From an uncultured Eubacteriales bacterium (GTDB taxonomy: Bacteria; Bacillota; Clostridia; Christensenellales; Borkfalkiaceae): a stretch of 64,000 nucleotides of DNA. The notes beneath the pieces are model-generated. The model was given only the letters and a program-made list of their open reading frames with translations, was not told the origin of the DNA and searched no databases. The translations under genes were made by a program, and so were the position numbers. Location of the stretch: assembly GCA_902465495.1 (NCBI GenBank), contig CABQND010000001.1, positions 18,307 through 82,306 on the forward strand, read 5' to 3'. Of this stretch, positions 28,704 through 36,535 are shown piece by piece. Position 1 is the first letter of the stretch; each line of letters begins with the position of its first letter.

Positions 28704-30110
28704 TCAAATTTGTTCAATGTTGATGACATTGGAGTTGCCTGATTTACCGTTAGGGTTGCCGCCTGTAATGACAATGCGATCGCCTTTGGATACAAGTCCC
28801 GTTTCGATTGCGGCGCGCTTTGCATGATAAAAGAGGACGTCCATCGAGGTAAATTCTTCGGACAATACCGGAATAACGCCCCAAGACAAAGCAAGTTTGC
28901 GGTAAGACATGGGTTCAGTGGTCATCCCGATTATATCAATGTTGGGGCGGAAGCGTGATACCAGCCGAGCTGTGCCGCCTGTTCTGGAACATACGACTAT
29001 TGCTTTTGCGCCTATATCTTCGGCAAGAACGCAGGCGGAATGTGAAAGGGCGTCGATCGGATTTTGTATCACAAGATTTTTGTCGCCGTATTTTGTTTCG
29101 AGATGCTTTTCGGTTTCCAAGGCTATGCGAGCCATTGCCTCGACAGACTGAACGGGATATTTTCCTCCCGCCGTTTCGCCGGAAAGCATGATTGCGCTTG
29201 TACCGTCATAAACAGCATTTGCGACATCCGAAATTTCAGCACGCGTGGGGCGGGGTTGGTTGATCATAGATTCAAGCATTTCCGTAGCAGTTATGCAGCG
29301 TTTGCCGCTCAGACGGCATTTATTGATCAACATTTTTTGAATTTGAGGAAGTTCTTCATAAGGTATTTCGACCCCGAGATCTCCGCGTGCGACCATGATA
29401 CCGTTTGCGGCATCCAAAATTTCGTCAATGTTGTTGACGCCGCTGCGGCTTTCGATTTTTGCGATAAGGTCGATATCCGGGTTGCCGTGCTCCTGCAACA
29501 ATTTTCGAATGTCAATAATATCCTGTGCTTTTGAAGTAAACGAACATGCAATGAAATCGATGCCTTGTTCGATGCCGAATAAAATATCCTGTACATCCTG
29601 TTCACTCAGATATTTCAGGCTGAGCGTTTTGTCAGGGAAGAACATGCTTTTTTTGTCGGTGAGCACGCCGCCGATTTCTACGCGTGTGACGACGTTTTTG
29701 TCTGTGACCTCGGTAACTTTGAATACGAGAAGTCCGTTGTTCAGCAGAATGGTATCACCGGGTGTAAGGTCGTTTACAATTCCTTTGTAAGAGACGGAAA
29801 CTTTTGTCTGGTCTCCTTCGATCTCATCGATCGTAAATGTAAAAGTGTCGCCTTCATTTAAAAGGACCTTGTGGTCTTTAAAAGTGCGGATACGCAGTTC
29901 GGGGCCTTTCGTATCCAGCATGATCGGCAAAGGTACATTTAATTTTGTACGGACTTTTTTGATCAATTCAATATTTTTTTTGTGTTCTTCATAATCGCCG
30001 TGCGAAAAATTCAGACGGGCAACATTCATGCCTGCCTGTACCATTTTCGTAAGGGTTTCTTCATTGCGACATGCGGGACCGAGAGTACAAACAATTTTTG
30101 TTTTTTTCAT
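28704..30110 (-). CDS. pyk: Pyruvate kinase
   Basis: Last step of glycolysis: phosphoenolpyruvate plus ADP to pyruvate plus ATP. The 468-residue protein has ARLNFSHG, MLDTKGPELR, the Lys/Glu catalytic region in LIAKIESRSGVNN with GIMVARGDLGVEIP, and TATEMLESM. It lacks the extra C-terminal PEP-utiliser domain found in Bacillus pyruvate kinase, so it is the short form. It ends in the allosteric-domain residues VITGGNP. It has its own promoter and terminator, diverges from rnpB, and is not next to pfkA as in many Clostridia. Confidence 0.97.
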   Translation of the reverse strand: MKKTKIVCTLGPACRNEETLTKMVQAGMNVARLNFSHGDYEEHKKNIELIKKVRTKLNVPLPIMLDTKGPELRIRTFKDHKVLLNEGDTFTFTIDEIEGDQTKVSVSYKGIVNDLTPGDTILLNNGLLVFKVTEVTDKNVVTRVEIGGVLTDKKSMFFPDKTLSLKYLSEQDVQDILFGIEQGIDFIACSFTSKAQDIIDIRKLLQEHGNPDIDLIAKIESRSGVNNIDEILDAANGIMVARGDLGVEIPYEELPQIQKMLINKCRLSGKRCITATEMLESMINQPRPTRAEISDVANAVYDGTSAIMLSGETAGGKYPVQSVEAMARIALETEKHLETKYGDKNLVIQNPIDALSHSACVLAEDIGAKAIVVCSRTGGTARLVSRFRPNIDIIGMTTEPMSYRKLALSWGVIPVLSEEFTSMDVLFYHAKRAAIETGLVSKGDRIVITGGNPNGKSGNSNVINIEQI

Positions 30111-30171
30111 AAAATCAATGACTCCGTATAAATTCGTTTTCGCATCATTTTCCCAATTTACATCCTATACT

Positions 30172-30200
30172 ATTTTATTATATTTTCAAAAAAAACACAA
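30172..30200 (-). promoter_or_regulatory. pyk promoter
   Basis: On the minus strand TTGTGT (30195-30200), 17 bases, TAAAAT (30172-30177). A second TATAAT overlaps at 30177-30182 but at poor spacing. The leader is about 55 bases. Confidence 0.65.
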
Positions 30201-30244
30201 CTATTTGCATGGAAAAATCGTTGCTATGTATGAACATGATTCAG

Positions 30245-30274
30245 TTGACAATCAATGACTGTTCAATGTATAAT
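30245..30274 (+). promoter_or_regulatory. rnpB promoter
   Basis: TTGACA (30245-30250), 18 bases, TATAAT (30269-30274). It ends 10 bases before the first paired base of the RNase P RNA. Confidence 0.85.
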
Positions 30275-30283
30275 AATAAGCAT

Positions 30284-30627
30284 ATTCCGAGTTGATTATA
30301 CGGTCGCGTGACGTATTCGTCATGAGGAAAGTCCGAGCATCGCAGAGCAGGACGCCGGATAACGTCCGGTGGAGGTGACTCCAAGGAAAGTGCAACAGAA
30401 ACAGACCGCAGAGCAATCTGCAAGGATGGAAAGGGGAGGTAAGAGCTCACCGGTGCTCCGGTAACGGAGTGCGCTGTGTAAACCCCGTCCGATGCAAGAT
30501 TGGGCATTCGTCACATGGGCTGCTCGTCCGACGAATGCCGTGAATATCGCTTGAACGCGCCGGTGACGGTGCGGCCAGATAGATGACCGTACACGACAGA
30601 ACTCGGCTTACAGATCAAGCTCGGAAT
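30284..30627 (+). ncRNA. rnpB: RNase P RNA, type A
   Basis: The catalytic RNA that trims tRNA 5' ends. The conserved cores are visible: GAGGAAAGTCCGAGC near the 5' end, AAGTGCAACAGAAA, GGTAAGAGCTCACCG, GTAAACCCC, and ACAGAACTCGGCTTA near the 3' end. The overall helix order follows the ancestral type A of E. coli and not the Bacillus type B. Helix P1 pairs ATTCCGAG-TTGAT (from 30284) with ATCAA-G-CTCGGAAT (to 30627), which sets the ends at about 344 nt. Confidence 0.95.
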
Positions 30628-30653
30628 TTGTGAACAATGCCGGTTTTCGGCTT

Positions 30654-30679
30654 GCCCGTCCGTTTAGGACGGGCTTTTT
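30654..30679 (+). terminator. rnpB terminator
   Basis: An 8-bp GC-rich stem (30654-30661 with 30667-30674) followed by T5. It abuts the stop codon of the convergent tmcAL gene at 30680. Confidence 0.9.
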
Positions 30680-31858
30680 CTATACAATATGCATACGTTC
30701 GCTGATTGGCTGAGTCCCGCTGATCAATGAATAGATGTCCGAGGATAAGGTATCCTTTTCGTTGGCCTCTGCCGCAATTTTATTCAGCTTTGTTAAATCG
30801 CTTCTTCTGGTCAACAGGGGGAACGTAGCGGTTTTCAAAGCAGAAAGCAATTCGTCTGTTCGTTCCTTATTTATCGCGAGCACACGCAGATACAGCGGCG
30901 CGCGCAGGCATTTTTGAACAAGATCGTTTTCTATTCCCAACACTGAAGCGGCAAGAATGCGCTGAATGCGCGAGGAGATATATCGCTTTGTCGTTGTTTT
31001 CGCTATAAATTCGTCGTAGTCGGAATTTGCTTTTGCGAGCGCGCGTATCCTATTTTCTAATCCTTCGGAACAATCAGAGATCTTTTGCATCTTTTCCGGT
31101 GAAGAATTGAGTACAGAGTATAAAGCGATTTTTTTAAAGATTTGATCATTGGTAGCGGAGTTAAAATCTGCGGCGACAAAAGCGGGAACATTCTTTTTTA
31201 CGCTTCGAATTTTTCCTTCGTGCACCGCATTGCGGATTGCCGTCGCGGAAGAAAAGTTTTTATAGACAATCGGATCTGAAAAATCGGCACCTTCGCGGCG
31301 CACGGGGAAGATCTGAGCGTGACTTTGTGTTCTTAACAAAGCTTTTTGATATTCAACGCCGAGAATGTTGTTTGGTTTTCGCATAAGTTCGGCTTCTTTT
31401 TCGGCTCCCATTTCTGAAAGAGCTTCCAATTTCGCGCGCGGAAGACTTTTTCCGGATTTTAAGTGCCTGCGGAGAATGGTTTTGAATCCGCGTTCTTCGT
31501 TGAGGGAAAGTTGCGCGGCGGATAAAAAAAGCTGTTTGTCTGCAATTTCGCAGCCAAAAGCAAGTTTTTCAAAGCCCGGAATGGAATTCAGCAACCATAC
31601 ACCGCCGAGAGCAAAAAGTTCCGCTGAAGAAATAGCAAACACGCAGGGTAATTCGATGACAACGTCGGCTCCGCCTTTTATGGCGTGTTCTGCGCGCGTA
31701 TACTTATCGAATAAAGCAGCTTCGCCGCGCTGTGTAAAGTTGCCGCTCATGATGCAGACAATGGTGTCACATCCGCTTTCTTTTCTGACTTTTTGCAGTA
31801 AGTAAGCATGGCCGTTATGGAAAGGATTGTATTCACAAATAATAGCGCAAATTTTCAT
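30680..31858 (-). CDS. tmcAL: tRNA(Met) cytidine acetate ligase (YlbM family)
   Basis: Uses acetate and ATP to make N4-acetylcytidine at the wobble base of elongator tRNA-Met. The 392-residue protein has the nucleotidyltransferase start CEYNPFHNGH with the HxGH motif, IVCIMSGNFTQRG and ADVVIELP, all typical of YlbM/TmcAL. Its position divergent from pta-ackA, with rpmF further on, follows a common Firmicutes arrangement. It is also functionally neat, because acetate is its substrate. The ribosome site is weak. Divergent starts of tmcAL and pta are 161 bases apart. Confidence 0.92.
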   Translation of the reverse strand: MKICAIICEYNPFHNGHAYLLQKVRKESGCDTIVCIMSGNFTQRGEAALFDKYTRAEHAIKGGADVVIELPCVFAISSAELFALGGVWLLNSIPGFEKLAFGCEIADKQLFLSAAQLSLNEERGFKTILRRHLKSGKSLPRAKLEALSEMGAEKEAELMRKPNNILGVEYQKALLRTQSHAQIFPVRREGADFSDPIVYKNFSSATAIRNAVHEGKIRSVKKNVPAFVAADFNSATNDQIFKKIALYSVLNSSPEKMQKISDCSEGLENRIRALAKANSDYDEFIAKTTTKRYISSRIQRILAASVLGIENDLVQKCLRAPLYLRVLAINKERTDELLSALKTATFPLLTRRSDLTKLNKIAAEANEKDTLSSDIYSLISGTQPISERMHIV

Positions 31859-31876
31859 TTCTTATTTTGCAAAACC

Positions 31877-31905
31877 TTTACTTTTTTTAAGGAATATTAT
31901 ATAAT
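31877..31905 (+). promoter_or_regulatory. pta-ackA promoter and 107-base leader
   Basis: TTTACT (31877-31882), 17 bases, TATAAT (31900-31905). The leader to 32019 holds a small hairpin GTTC-AAGCC-GAAC near 31943 and no riboswitch that I recognise. Confidence 0.65.
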
Positions 31906-32019
31906 TATATGGAGACTACCGTGCGGCGTTCGAAGACAGAGAGGTTCAAGCCGAACATTTCCGCTCTTTGATTATACACCATTTGCGGCAAAAAATAAAG
32001 CGAAAGAGGTTGTTGTTTT

Positions 32020-33072
32020 ATGACAGGCTTTTCAGACGAACAGAAAAAGAACGAGGAAGTAAATGTTGGCGAAAACAAGTTTTTAGCACAGATCAAGAAA
32101 AAAGCCGCCGCGTTGGATAAGCGGATTGTTTTGTGTGAGGGGGAGGATAGCCGCGTAGTACGTGCGGCTGCGGCGGCAGTGCATGAAGGCATTGCAAAAA
32201 TTACCCTTCTCGGCGATCCTGAAGATATCCGTAAAAAGAACCCGGATGTGAATTTGGACGGTGTAGATATTGTGTTTCCCGCGACAAGCGAGAAGCGCGA
32301 GGAATATGCTTCGCTTTTATATGAACTTCGTAAAGCAAAGGGAATGACGAAAGAGGAGGCGGATAAGCTTTCCTATGATAACACCTATTTCGGTGTACTG
32401 ATGCTGAAAGCCGGTGACGTTGACGGGTTGGTATCGGGTGCGTGCCATTCCACGGCGAATACTCTGCGTCCTGGATTGCAGATTGTCAAAGCTGCGCCCG
32501 GGGTACCGCTTGTATCCAGTTATTTCCTTATGATAGCGCCTGATTGCGGCAATCCTTATTGCGAGGACGGGGCATTCATTTATTCTGATTGCGGGTTGAA
32601 TGAAAATCCGAACAGTGAACAACTTGCGGAAATTGCTATTATTTCGGCAAAGACAGCAAAACAAATTGCCGGATTGGAACCGCGGGTTGCGATGCTTTCT
32701 TTCTCGACAAAGGGCAGTGCGAAACACGCGGACATAGATAAGGTTGTGAATGCGTTAGCGCTGGCAAAGGAAAAGGCGCCCGAGCTTTTGATCGACGGTG
32801 AATTGCAATTGGATGCGGCAATTGTTCCTTCAGTCGCAAAATCGAAAACACCTGGTTCGAAGGTTGCAGGACATGCCAACGTTTTGATTTTCCCTGATTT
32901 GGATGCCGGGAATATCGGTTATAAACTCACGGAAAGATTGGGTGGCTTTATGGCTGTCGGTCCGCTTTGTCAAGGGTTTGCTAAGCCGATCAACGACCTT
33001 TCCAGAGGATGTAAATCGGAAGATATAGTGGCAGCAGTTGCTATTACGGCGTTGCAGACGCAGATGAACTGA
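32020..33072 (+). CDS. pta: Phosphate acetyltransferase
   Basis: Converts acetyl-CoA and phosphate to acetyl phosphate in the acetate pathway. The 350 residues make a short, single-domain Pta as in Gram-positives; the regulatory N-terminal domain of E. coli Pta is absent. Motifs include CEGEDSRVV, SGACHSTANTLRP, MLSFSTKGSAKH, DGELQLDAAI and GHANVLIFPDLDAGNIGYK. The first 22 residues are a charged extension before the fold. The ribosome site is GAGG 11 bases before the ATG. ackA follows after 18 bases. Confidence 0.96.
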   Translation: MTGFSDEQKKNEEVNVGENKFLAQIKKKAAALDKRIVLCEGEDSRVVRAAAAAVHEGIAKITLLGDPEDIRKKNPDVNLDGVDIVFPATSEKREEYASLLYELRKAKGMTKEEADKLSYDNTYFGVLMLKAGDVDGLVSGACHSTANTLRPGLQIVKAAPGVPLVSSYFLMIAPDCGNPYCEDGAFIYSDCGLNENPNSEQLAEIAIISAKTAKQIAGLEPRVAMLSFSTKGSAKHADIDKVVNALALAKEKAPELLIDGELQLDAAIVPSVAKSKTPGSKVAGHANVLIFPDLDAGNIGYKLTERLGGFMAVGPLCQGFAKPINDLSRGCKSEDIVAAVAITALQTQMN

Positions 33073-33090
33073 GAAAAGGGGGATTACACA

Positions 33091-34290
33091 ATGAAAATAC
33101 TGGTTGTCAATGCGGGAAGTTCTTCTTTAAAATATCAACTGATCGATATGGACACAGAAAACGTGATCGCGAAGGGCGGTTGCGAACGTATTGGTATTCG
33201 CGGATCCAATCTTAAACATAAGACATCCAAAGGTGAAAAAGTCATAGAACGCGATATGCCGAATCATAAAGTGGCGATCCAGCTTGTGTTGGAAGCGTTA
33301 GTTGATCCGGAATATGGCGCAATTGCATCGATGGATGAAATTGATGCGGTTGGACATCGTGTTGTTCATAGCGGGGAAGATTTCAATTGTTCTGTATTAG
33401 TCAATGATGAAGTTCTCGCAAAATGCAGAAACAATATTGAACTTGCACCGTTGCATATGCCCGCCAATATTTTGGGGATTGAGGCTTGTCGGGAGGCGAT
33501 GCCCGGAAAGCCGATGGCTCTTGTATTTGACACGGCGTTTCATTCCACAATGCCCGCGTATGCATACATGTATGCCATCAATTACGATGATTACAAAAAT
33601 TATAAGATCCGAAGATACGGTTTTCACGGGACGAGCCACAAATATGTTTCGCAGGAGGCGATCAAATATCTCAAAAAACCTGCGGAAGAGACAAAGATTG
33701 TTACCTGTCATTTGGGCGGGGGATCTTCGATCAGCGCAGTGAAGGGCGGTAAATGCATCGATACGAGCATGGGATTTACGCCTTTGGCAGGTGTACCCAT
33801 GGGAACACGCTCGGGTGATTTGGACCCTGCGGTATTGGAATATCTTGCGGCGAAAAAACATTATACCATTCTCGATTGCGTGAATTATCTGAACAAAGAG
33901 TGTGGGGTTGCGGGGATCAGCGGCGTATCCAGCGATTTCCGTGATTTGACGAAAGCGGCGTCCGAAGGAAACGAGCGTGCGCAGCTTGCGTTGGATGTAT
34001 TTTCTTATGATGTTAAGAAGTATATCGGATCATATATTGCGGCGATGGGCGGGCTTGACTGCCTTGTGTTTACGGCAGGGATCGGCGAAAATACGCATCA
34101 AGTTCGAAAAGCGATTTGCGAAAACATGGAATATTTCGGTATTGCCATCGATGACGCCAAGAACGAGCAGAAGAACGATGGTTCCATTCATGACATTACG
34201 GCAGAAGGCGCAAAAGTGAAAGTGCTTGTGATTCCGACGAACGAAGAACTTGTGATTGCTCGTGAAACAAAAGAGCTTTTGAATATCTGA
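33091..34290 (+). CDS. ackA: Acetate kinase
   Basis: Converts acetyl phosphate and ADP to acetate and ATP, yielding one ATP per acetate. The 399-residue protein has VNAGSSSLKYQL at the start, GHRVVHSG, FDTAFHSTMP, RRYGFHGTSHKYV with the catalytic His, THLGGGSS-like CHLGGGSSIS, and FTAGIGEN. GGGGG precedes the ATG. Its stop overlaps the start of the next gene by one base (TGATG), so the downstream membrane gene is probably coupled to it. Confidence 0.98.
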   Translation: MKILVVNAGSSSLKYQLIDMDTENVIAKGGCERIGIRGSNLKHKTSKGEKVIERDMPNHKVAIQLVLEALVDPEYGAIASMDEIDAVGHRVVHSGEDFNCSVLVNDEVLAKCRNNIELAPLHMPANILGIEACREAMPGKPMALVFDTAFHSTMPAYAYMYAINYDDYKNYKIRRYGFHGTSHKYVSQEAIKYLKKPAEETKIVTCHLGGGSSISAVKGGKCIDTSMGFTPLAGVPMGTRSGDLDPAVLEYLAAKKHYTILDCVNYLNKECGVAGISGVSSDFRDLTKAASEGNERAQLALDVFSYDVKKYIGSYIAAMGGLDCLVFTAGIGENTHQVRKAICENMEYFGIAIDDAKNEQKNDGSIHDITAEGAKVKVLVIPTNEELVIARETKELLNI

Positions 34291-34763
34291 TGAAACAAGA
34301 CTGGATTTTCATTGATCAATTTTTTAAAAAAAGAGTTAAGACGATTGCATGGATCGTCTTTTCTCTTATTCTGCTGATTGACGTAGCGGCAATCGTGTGC
34401 TTTGTTTTATTTCCGGATTATTGGGGAGTGGAGCTTCTTGCATTTCTGTTGTTTACAGCGATCGACGTCATCTATGTGCTTTTGAATGGGTTGTTTTATG
34501 CGGATAAGTTTTGTTATCGGCTGGATCCTGATTCCATTATTGTGCGCAGAGTAATTGCCACGGATAAAAAGACTGTATACCGTAAATCTTGTATCGGTGA
34601 TATTTTTTACATTGAAAAGAAATGGCGGGGATGTAAATATTACAACATAAGATTTACGACCGAATGCGGGAATTTTCGCTTAAAGTATCTGACGCGTTCG
34701 CAGTTGGAAGATATCATGGAGTATTTTGAGGAAACCTATGGAGAAGAGATTTGTACAGAGTAA
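34290..34763 (+). CDS. Small membrane protein with PH-like (YcxB/bPH2-type) domain
   Basis: A 157-residue protein of unknown function. Two hydrophobic helices (about residues 18-43 and 47-70) precede a soluble part that resembles bacterial PH-like domains: YRLDPDSIIVRR, then strands, then YLTRSQLEDIMEYFEE as the closing helix. It overlaps the ackA stop by one base and overlaps the next gene by 26 bases, so the three form one operon. It occupies the place where yceD usually lies between ackA and rpmF. No catalytic motif is visible. Confidence 0.7.
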   Translation: MKQDWIFIDQFFKKRVKTIAWIVFSLILLIDVAAIVCFVLFPDYWGVELLAFLLFTAIDVIYVLLNGLFYADKFCYRLDPDSIIVRRVIATDKKTVYRKSCIGDIFYIEKKWRGCKYYNIRFTTECGNFRLKYLTRSQLEDIMEYFEETYGEEICTE

Positions 34764-36075
34764 GCGCCGTTTTATTATTTACTCGATTTTTGTATTGCTT
34801 TGCAGCGGCATGGCGCTTTTGACCCTTGGTACAATATCATTTGGAGGGATAGGCGCTCTCGGTATGAAGGGAGCGCTTGCGGTCGTTGCTGTCGCTGTAG
34901 GAATAACGATCTTTTACATGGTGGCAATGCTATGTTTTCGCGGCGCCGATGTATTGATTGTTACAGATGATGATTTCGGCAAGATCTGTAAGGGTAAAAG
35001 AACGTATTTTCTTAATACTTTATATCGTGCCGAACGAAGTGCTGGAATCATTCATAAATTATTGCGCACGGAAAAGATAAGTCTTTCCTTTTCGAATGGG
35101 GTGACGGTCTGCTTGGTATTTTCAAAAGAGGCGTCGCAGGAATTTATCGATATTTTACCGCAACAATCCGTTTTATCGGAAGATCTTTATCAGATTCGGT
35201 CGGGGAGAGAAAAATATTTTATAATTTTATCCGATTTGCTTCATCTTGTGCTTCTTGCTGTAATTATCGCGGTCACAGCTTTTCCTGTTTTATTCGCTTA
35301 TTTGGTTGACTTTGATAAGTTTCTGCCCTTCTTAATCGGGTATGGAATCGTATTTTTGATTGCCGTTCTTGTTATGGTAATTTTTCGAGTCGGCATGTTT
35401 CTTCATTATGCGGGCTTTGTCGCGCATGTTCGAGAGGGTGGATTATCGATTTTGTACGGAAAAAAGGCAGGCGGTGTTTCAGATATTCGAAAATCCGATA
35501 TTGCGGGTTTGGAACTCGGGCAAGGCATTTTGGAAAAATTTGCGGGGCTGTACCGCGTGAAGCTCGTTTTGATCGATTCGGTAAATGGCGGCACGGAGAG
35601 AACGGTGTTTCCGTTTTTATTAAAGCGTGAAGAAGCGGGCTTGATAGCGAGGTATCTGTATCCCGGGATTGATCTTGACGAGAAGGTGTCCGGAGGCGGA
35701 GTAAAAGCATTTGTACCGTATTTGCAATATTTGGCGATACCCGCAATTATAGTTTTTTGTCTTAGTTTTTATATAAATTTTTATCTTCTTTTGTTCGAAT
35801 TGAATTTTGCACTGTTTGGGCTTTTGTTATATTTGCGGAAAGGATATCGGGCGCATGAAGCATTTGCGGAGCTACGCTGTGGAGTGTTTTTGGAAAGACG
35901 TGCGATTCTATCTTATGAGAATATGAAATGCGTGATCGGTAAGAAAAATCCGATTGCATGCAGCCAAAAAGTTACGGCCTTGGAAATTTCATTCGGTAAA
36001 TATTCACCGGCATTTTTTTGCGGTTACATTTCTGATGCCGAATTTTCGAAATTGGTTGAAAAGGTCAATAAATAA
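34738..36075 (+). CDS. Polytopic membrane protein with tandem PH-like regions
   Basis: A 445-residue protein of unknown function. Hydrophobic segments pair up at about residues 13-60, 165-222 and 320-365. Between them lie soluble stretches with PH-like strand patterns (VLIVTDDDFGKICKGKRTYF; LSILYGKKAGGVSDIRKSDI, followed by LELGQGILEKFAGLYRVKL). The second pattern resembles the YdbT-type bPH2 domain, in which a hydrophobic loop meets the membrane. The start is ATG 34738, six bases after GAGG. It overlaps the preceding PH-like gene in another frame and is translationally coupled. Its job is unknown, and it ends 73 bases before rpmF. Confidence 0.7.
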   Translation: MEKRFVQSKRRFIIYSIFVLLCSGMALLTLGTISFGGIGALGMKGALAVVAVAVGITIFYMVAMLCFRGADVLIVTDDDFGKICKGKRTYFLNTLYRAERSAGIIHKLLRTEKISLSFSNGVTVCLVFSKEASQEFIDILPQQSVLSEDLYQIRSGREKYFIILSDLLHLVLLAVIIAVTAFPVLFAYLVDFDKFLPFLIGYGIVFLIAVLVMVIFRVGMFLHYAGFVAHVREGGLSILYGKKAGGVSDIRKSDIAGLELGQGILEKFAGLYRVKLVLIDSVNGGTERTVFPFLLKREEAGLIARYLYPGIDLDEKVSGGGVKAFVPYLQYLAIPAIIVFCLSFYINFYLLLFELNFALFGLLLYLRKGYRAHEAFAELRCGVFLERRAILSYENMKCVIGKKNPIACSQKVTALEISFGKYSPAFFCGYISDAEFSKLVEKVNK

Positions 36076-36076
36076 G

Positions 36077-36105
36077 TTGACAAAGACTTGTAAATATTAT
36101 ATAAT
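36077..36105 (+). promoter_or_regulatory. rpmF promoter (full consensus)
   Basis: TTGACA (36077-36082), 17 bases, TATAAT (36100-36105), directly after the stop of the PH-like gene. rpmF can therefore be transcribed on its own. Confidence 0.9.
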
Positions 36106-36148
36106 TTTACAGTCAATCAAGTAAAACAAGGAAAGAGGTGTATATAAA

Positions 36149-36334
36149 ATGGCGGTACCTAAGGCGAAACAGTCAAAACAGAGAACGAACACGAGATATG
36201 CAAATTTCAAGGCGGCGGCTCCTTCATTGGTGGAATGCCCGCATTGCCATGAATTGAAGCAACCCCATAAGGTTTGCAAAAAATGCGGATATTACGATGG
36301 AAAAGAAGTCGTAAACACCGAAGAAAAGAAATAA
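36149..36334 (+). CDS. rpmF: Ribosomal protein bL32
   Basis: A component of the 50S subunit, 61 residues, starting with MAVPKAKQSKQRTNTR. It has a zinc ribbon with two Cys pairs (CPHC at 30-33 and CKKC at 43-46), so this is the zinc-binding form. AGAGGTG precedes the ATG. The usual upstream partner yceD is missing. Confidence 0.98.
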   Translation: MAVPKAKQSKQRTNTRYANFKAAAPSLVECPHCHELKQPHKVCKKCGYYDGKEVVNTEEKK

Positions 36335-36353
36335 TGAATTGATGCGAAATTAG

Positions 36354-36380
36354 AGCGGCGGATATTTATCCGCCGCTTTT
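36354..36380 (+). terminator. rpmF terminator
   Basis: A 10-11-bp GC-rich stem (36354-36364 with 36367-36377) ending in TTTT. Confidence 0.85.
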
Positions 36381-36465
36381 CGCGTTTTGCAAATTTTATG
36401 CGTTCAATAAAGTTGATATAATATACCGCAATTTTTTGCGCGGATTATAATTTTAAATAGATTTC

Positions 36466-36495
36466 TTGACTTTCAATTGTAATTTGTATTATAAT
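36466..36495 (+). promoter_or_regulatory. copA promoter
   Basis: TTGACT (36466-36471), 18 bases, TATAAT (36490-36495). The stretch around it is rich in short A/T dyads (AATTGTAA ... AATTGCAA) that could bind a metal sensor. The AraC/CopY/CsoR type of site cannot be told from the sequence. Confidence 0.75.
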
Positions 36496-36535
36496 AATTG
36501 CAACTTATTAAGTAGTGATTAAATGAGGTTAATTT

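Noticed and set aside
31912..32019. Riboswitch in the pta leader
   Set aside because: Only one small hairpin is visible and no conserved riboswitch core was seen.
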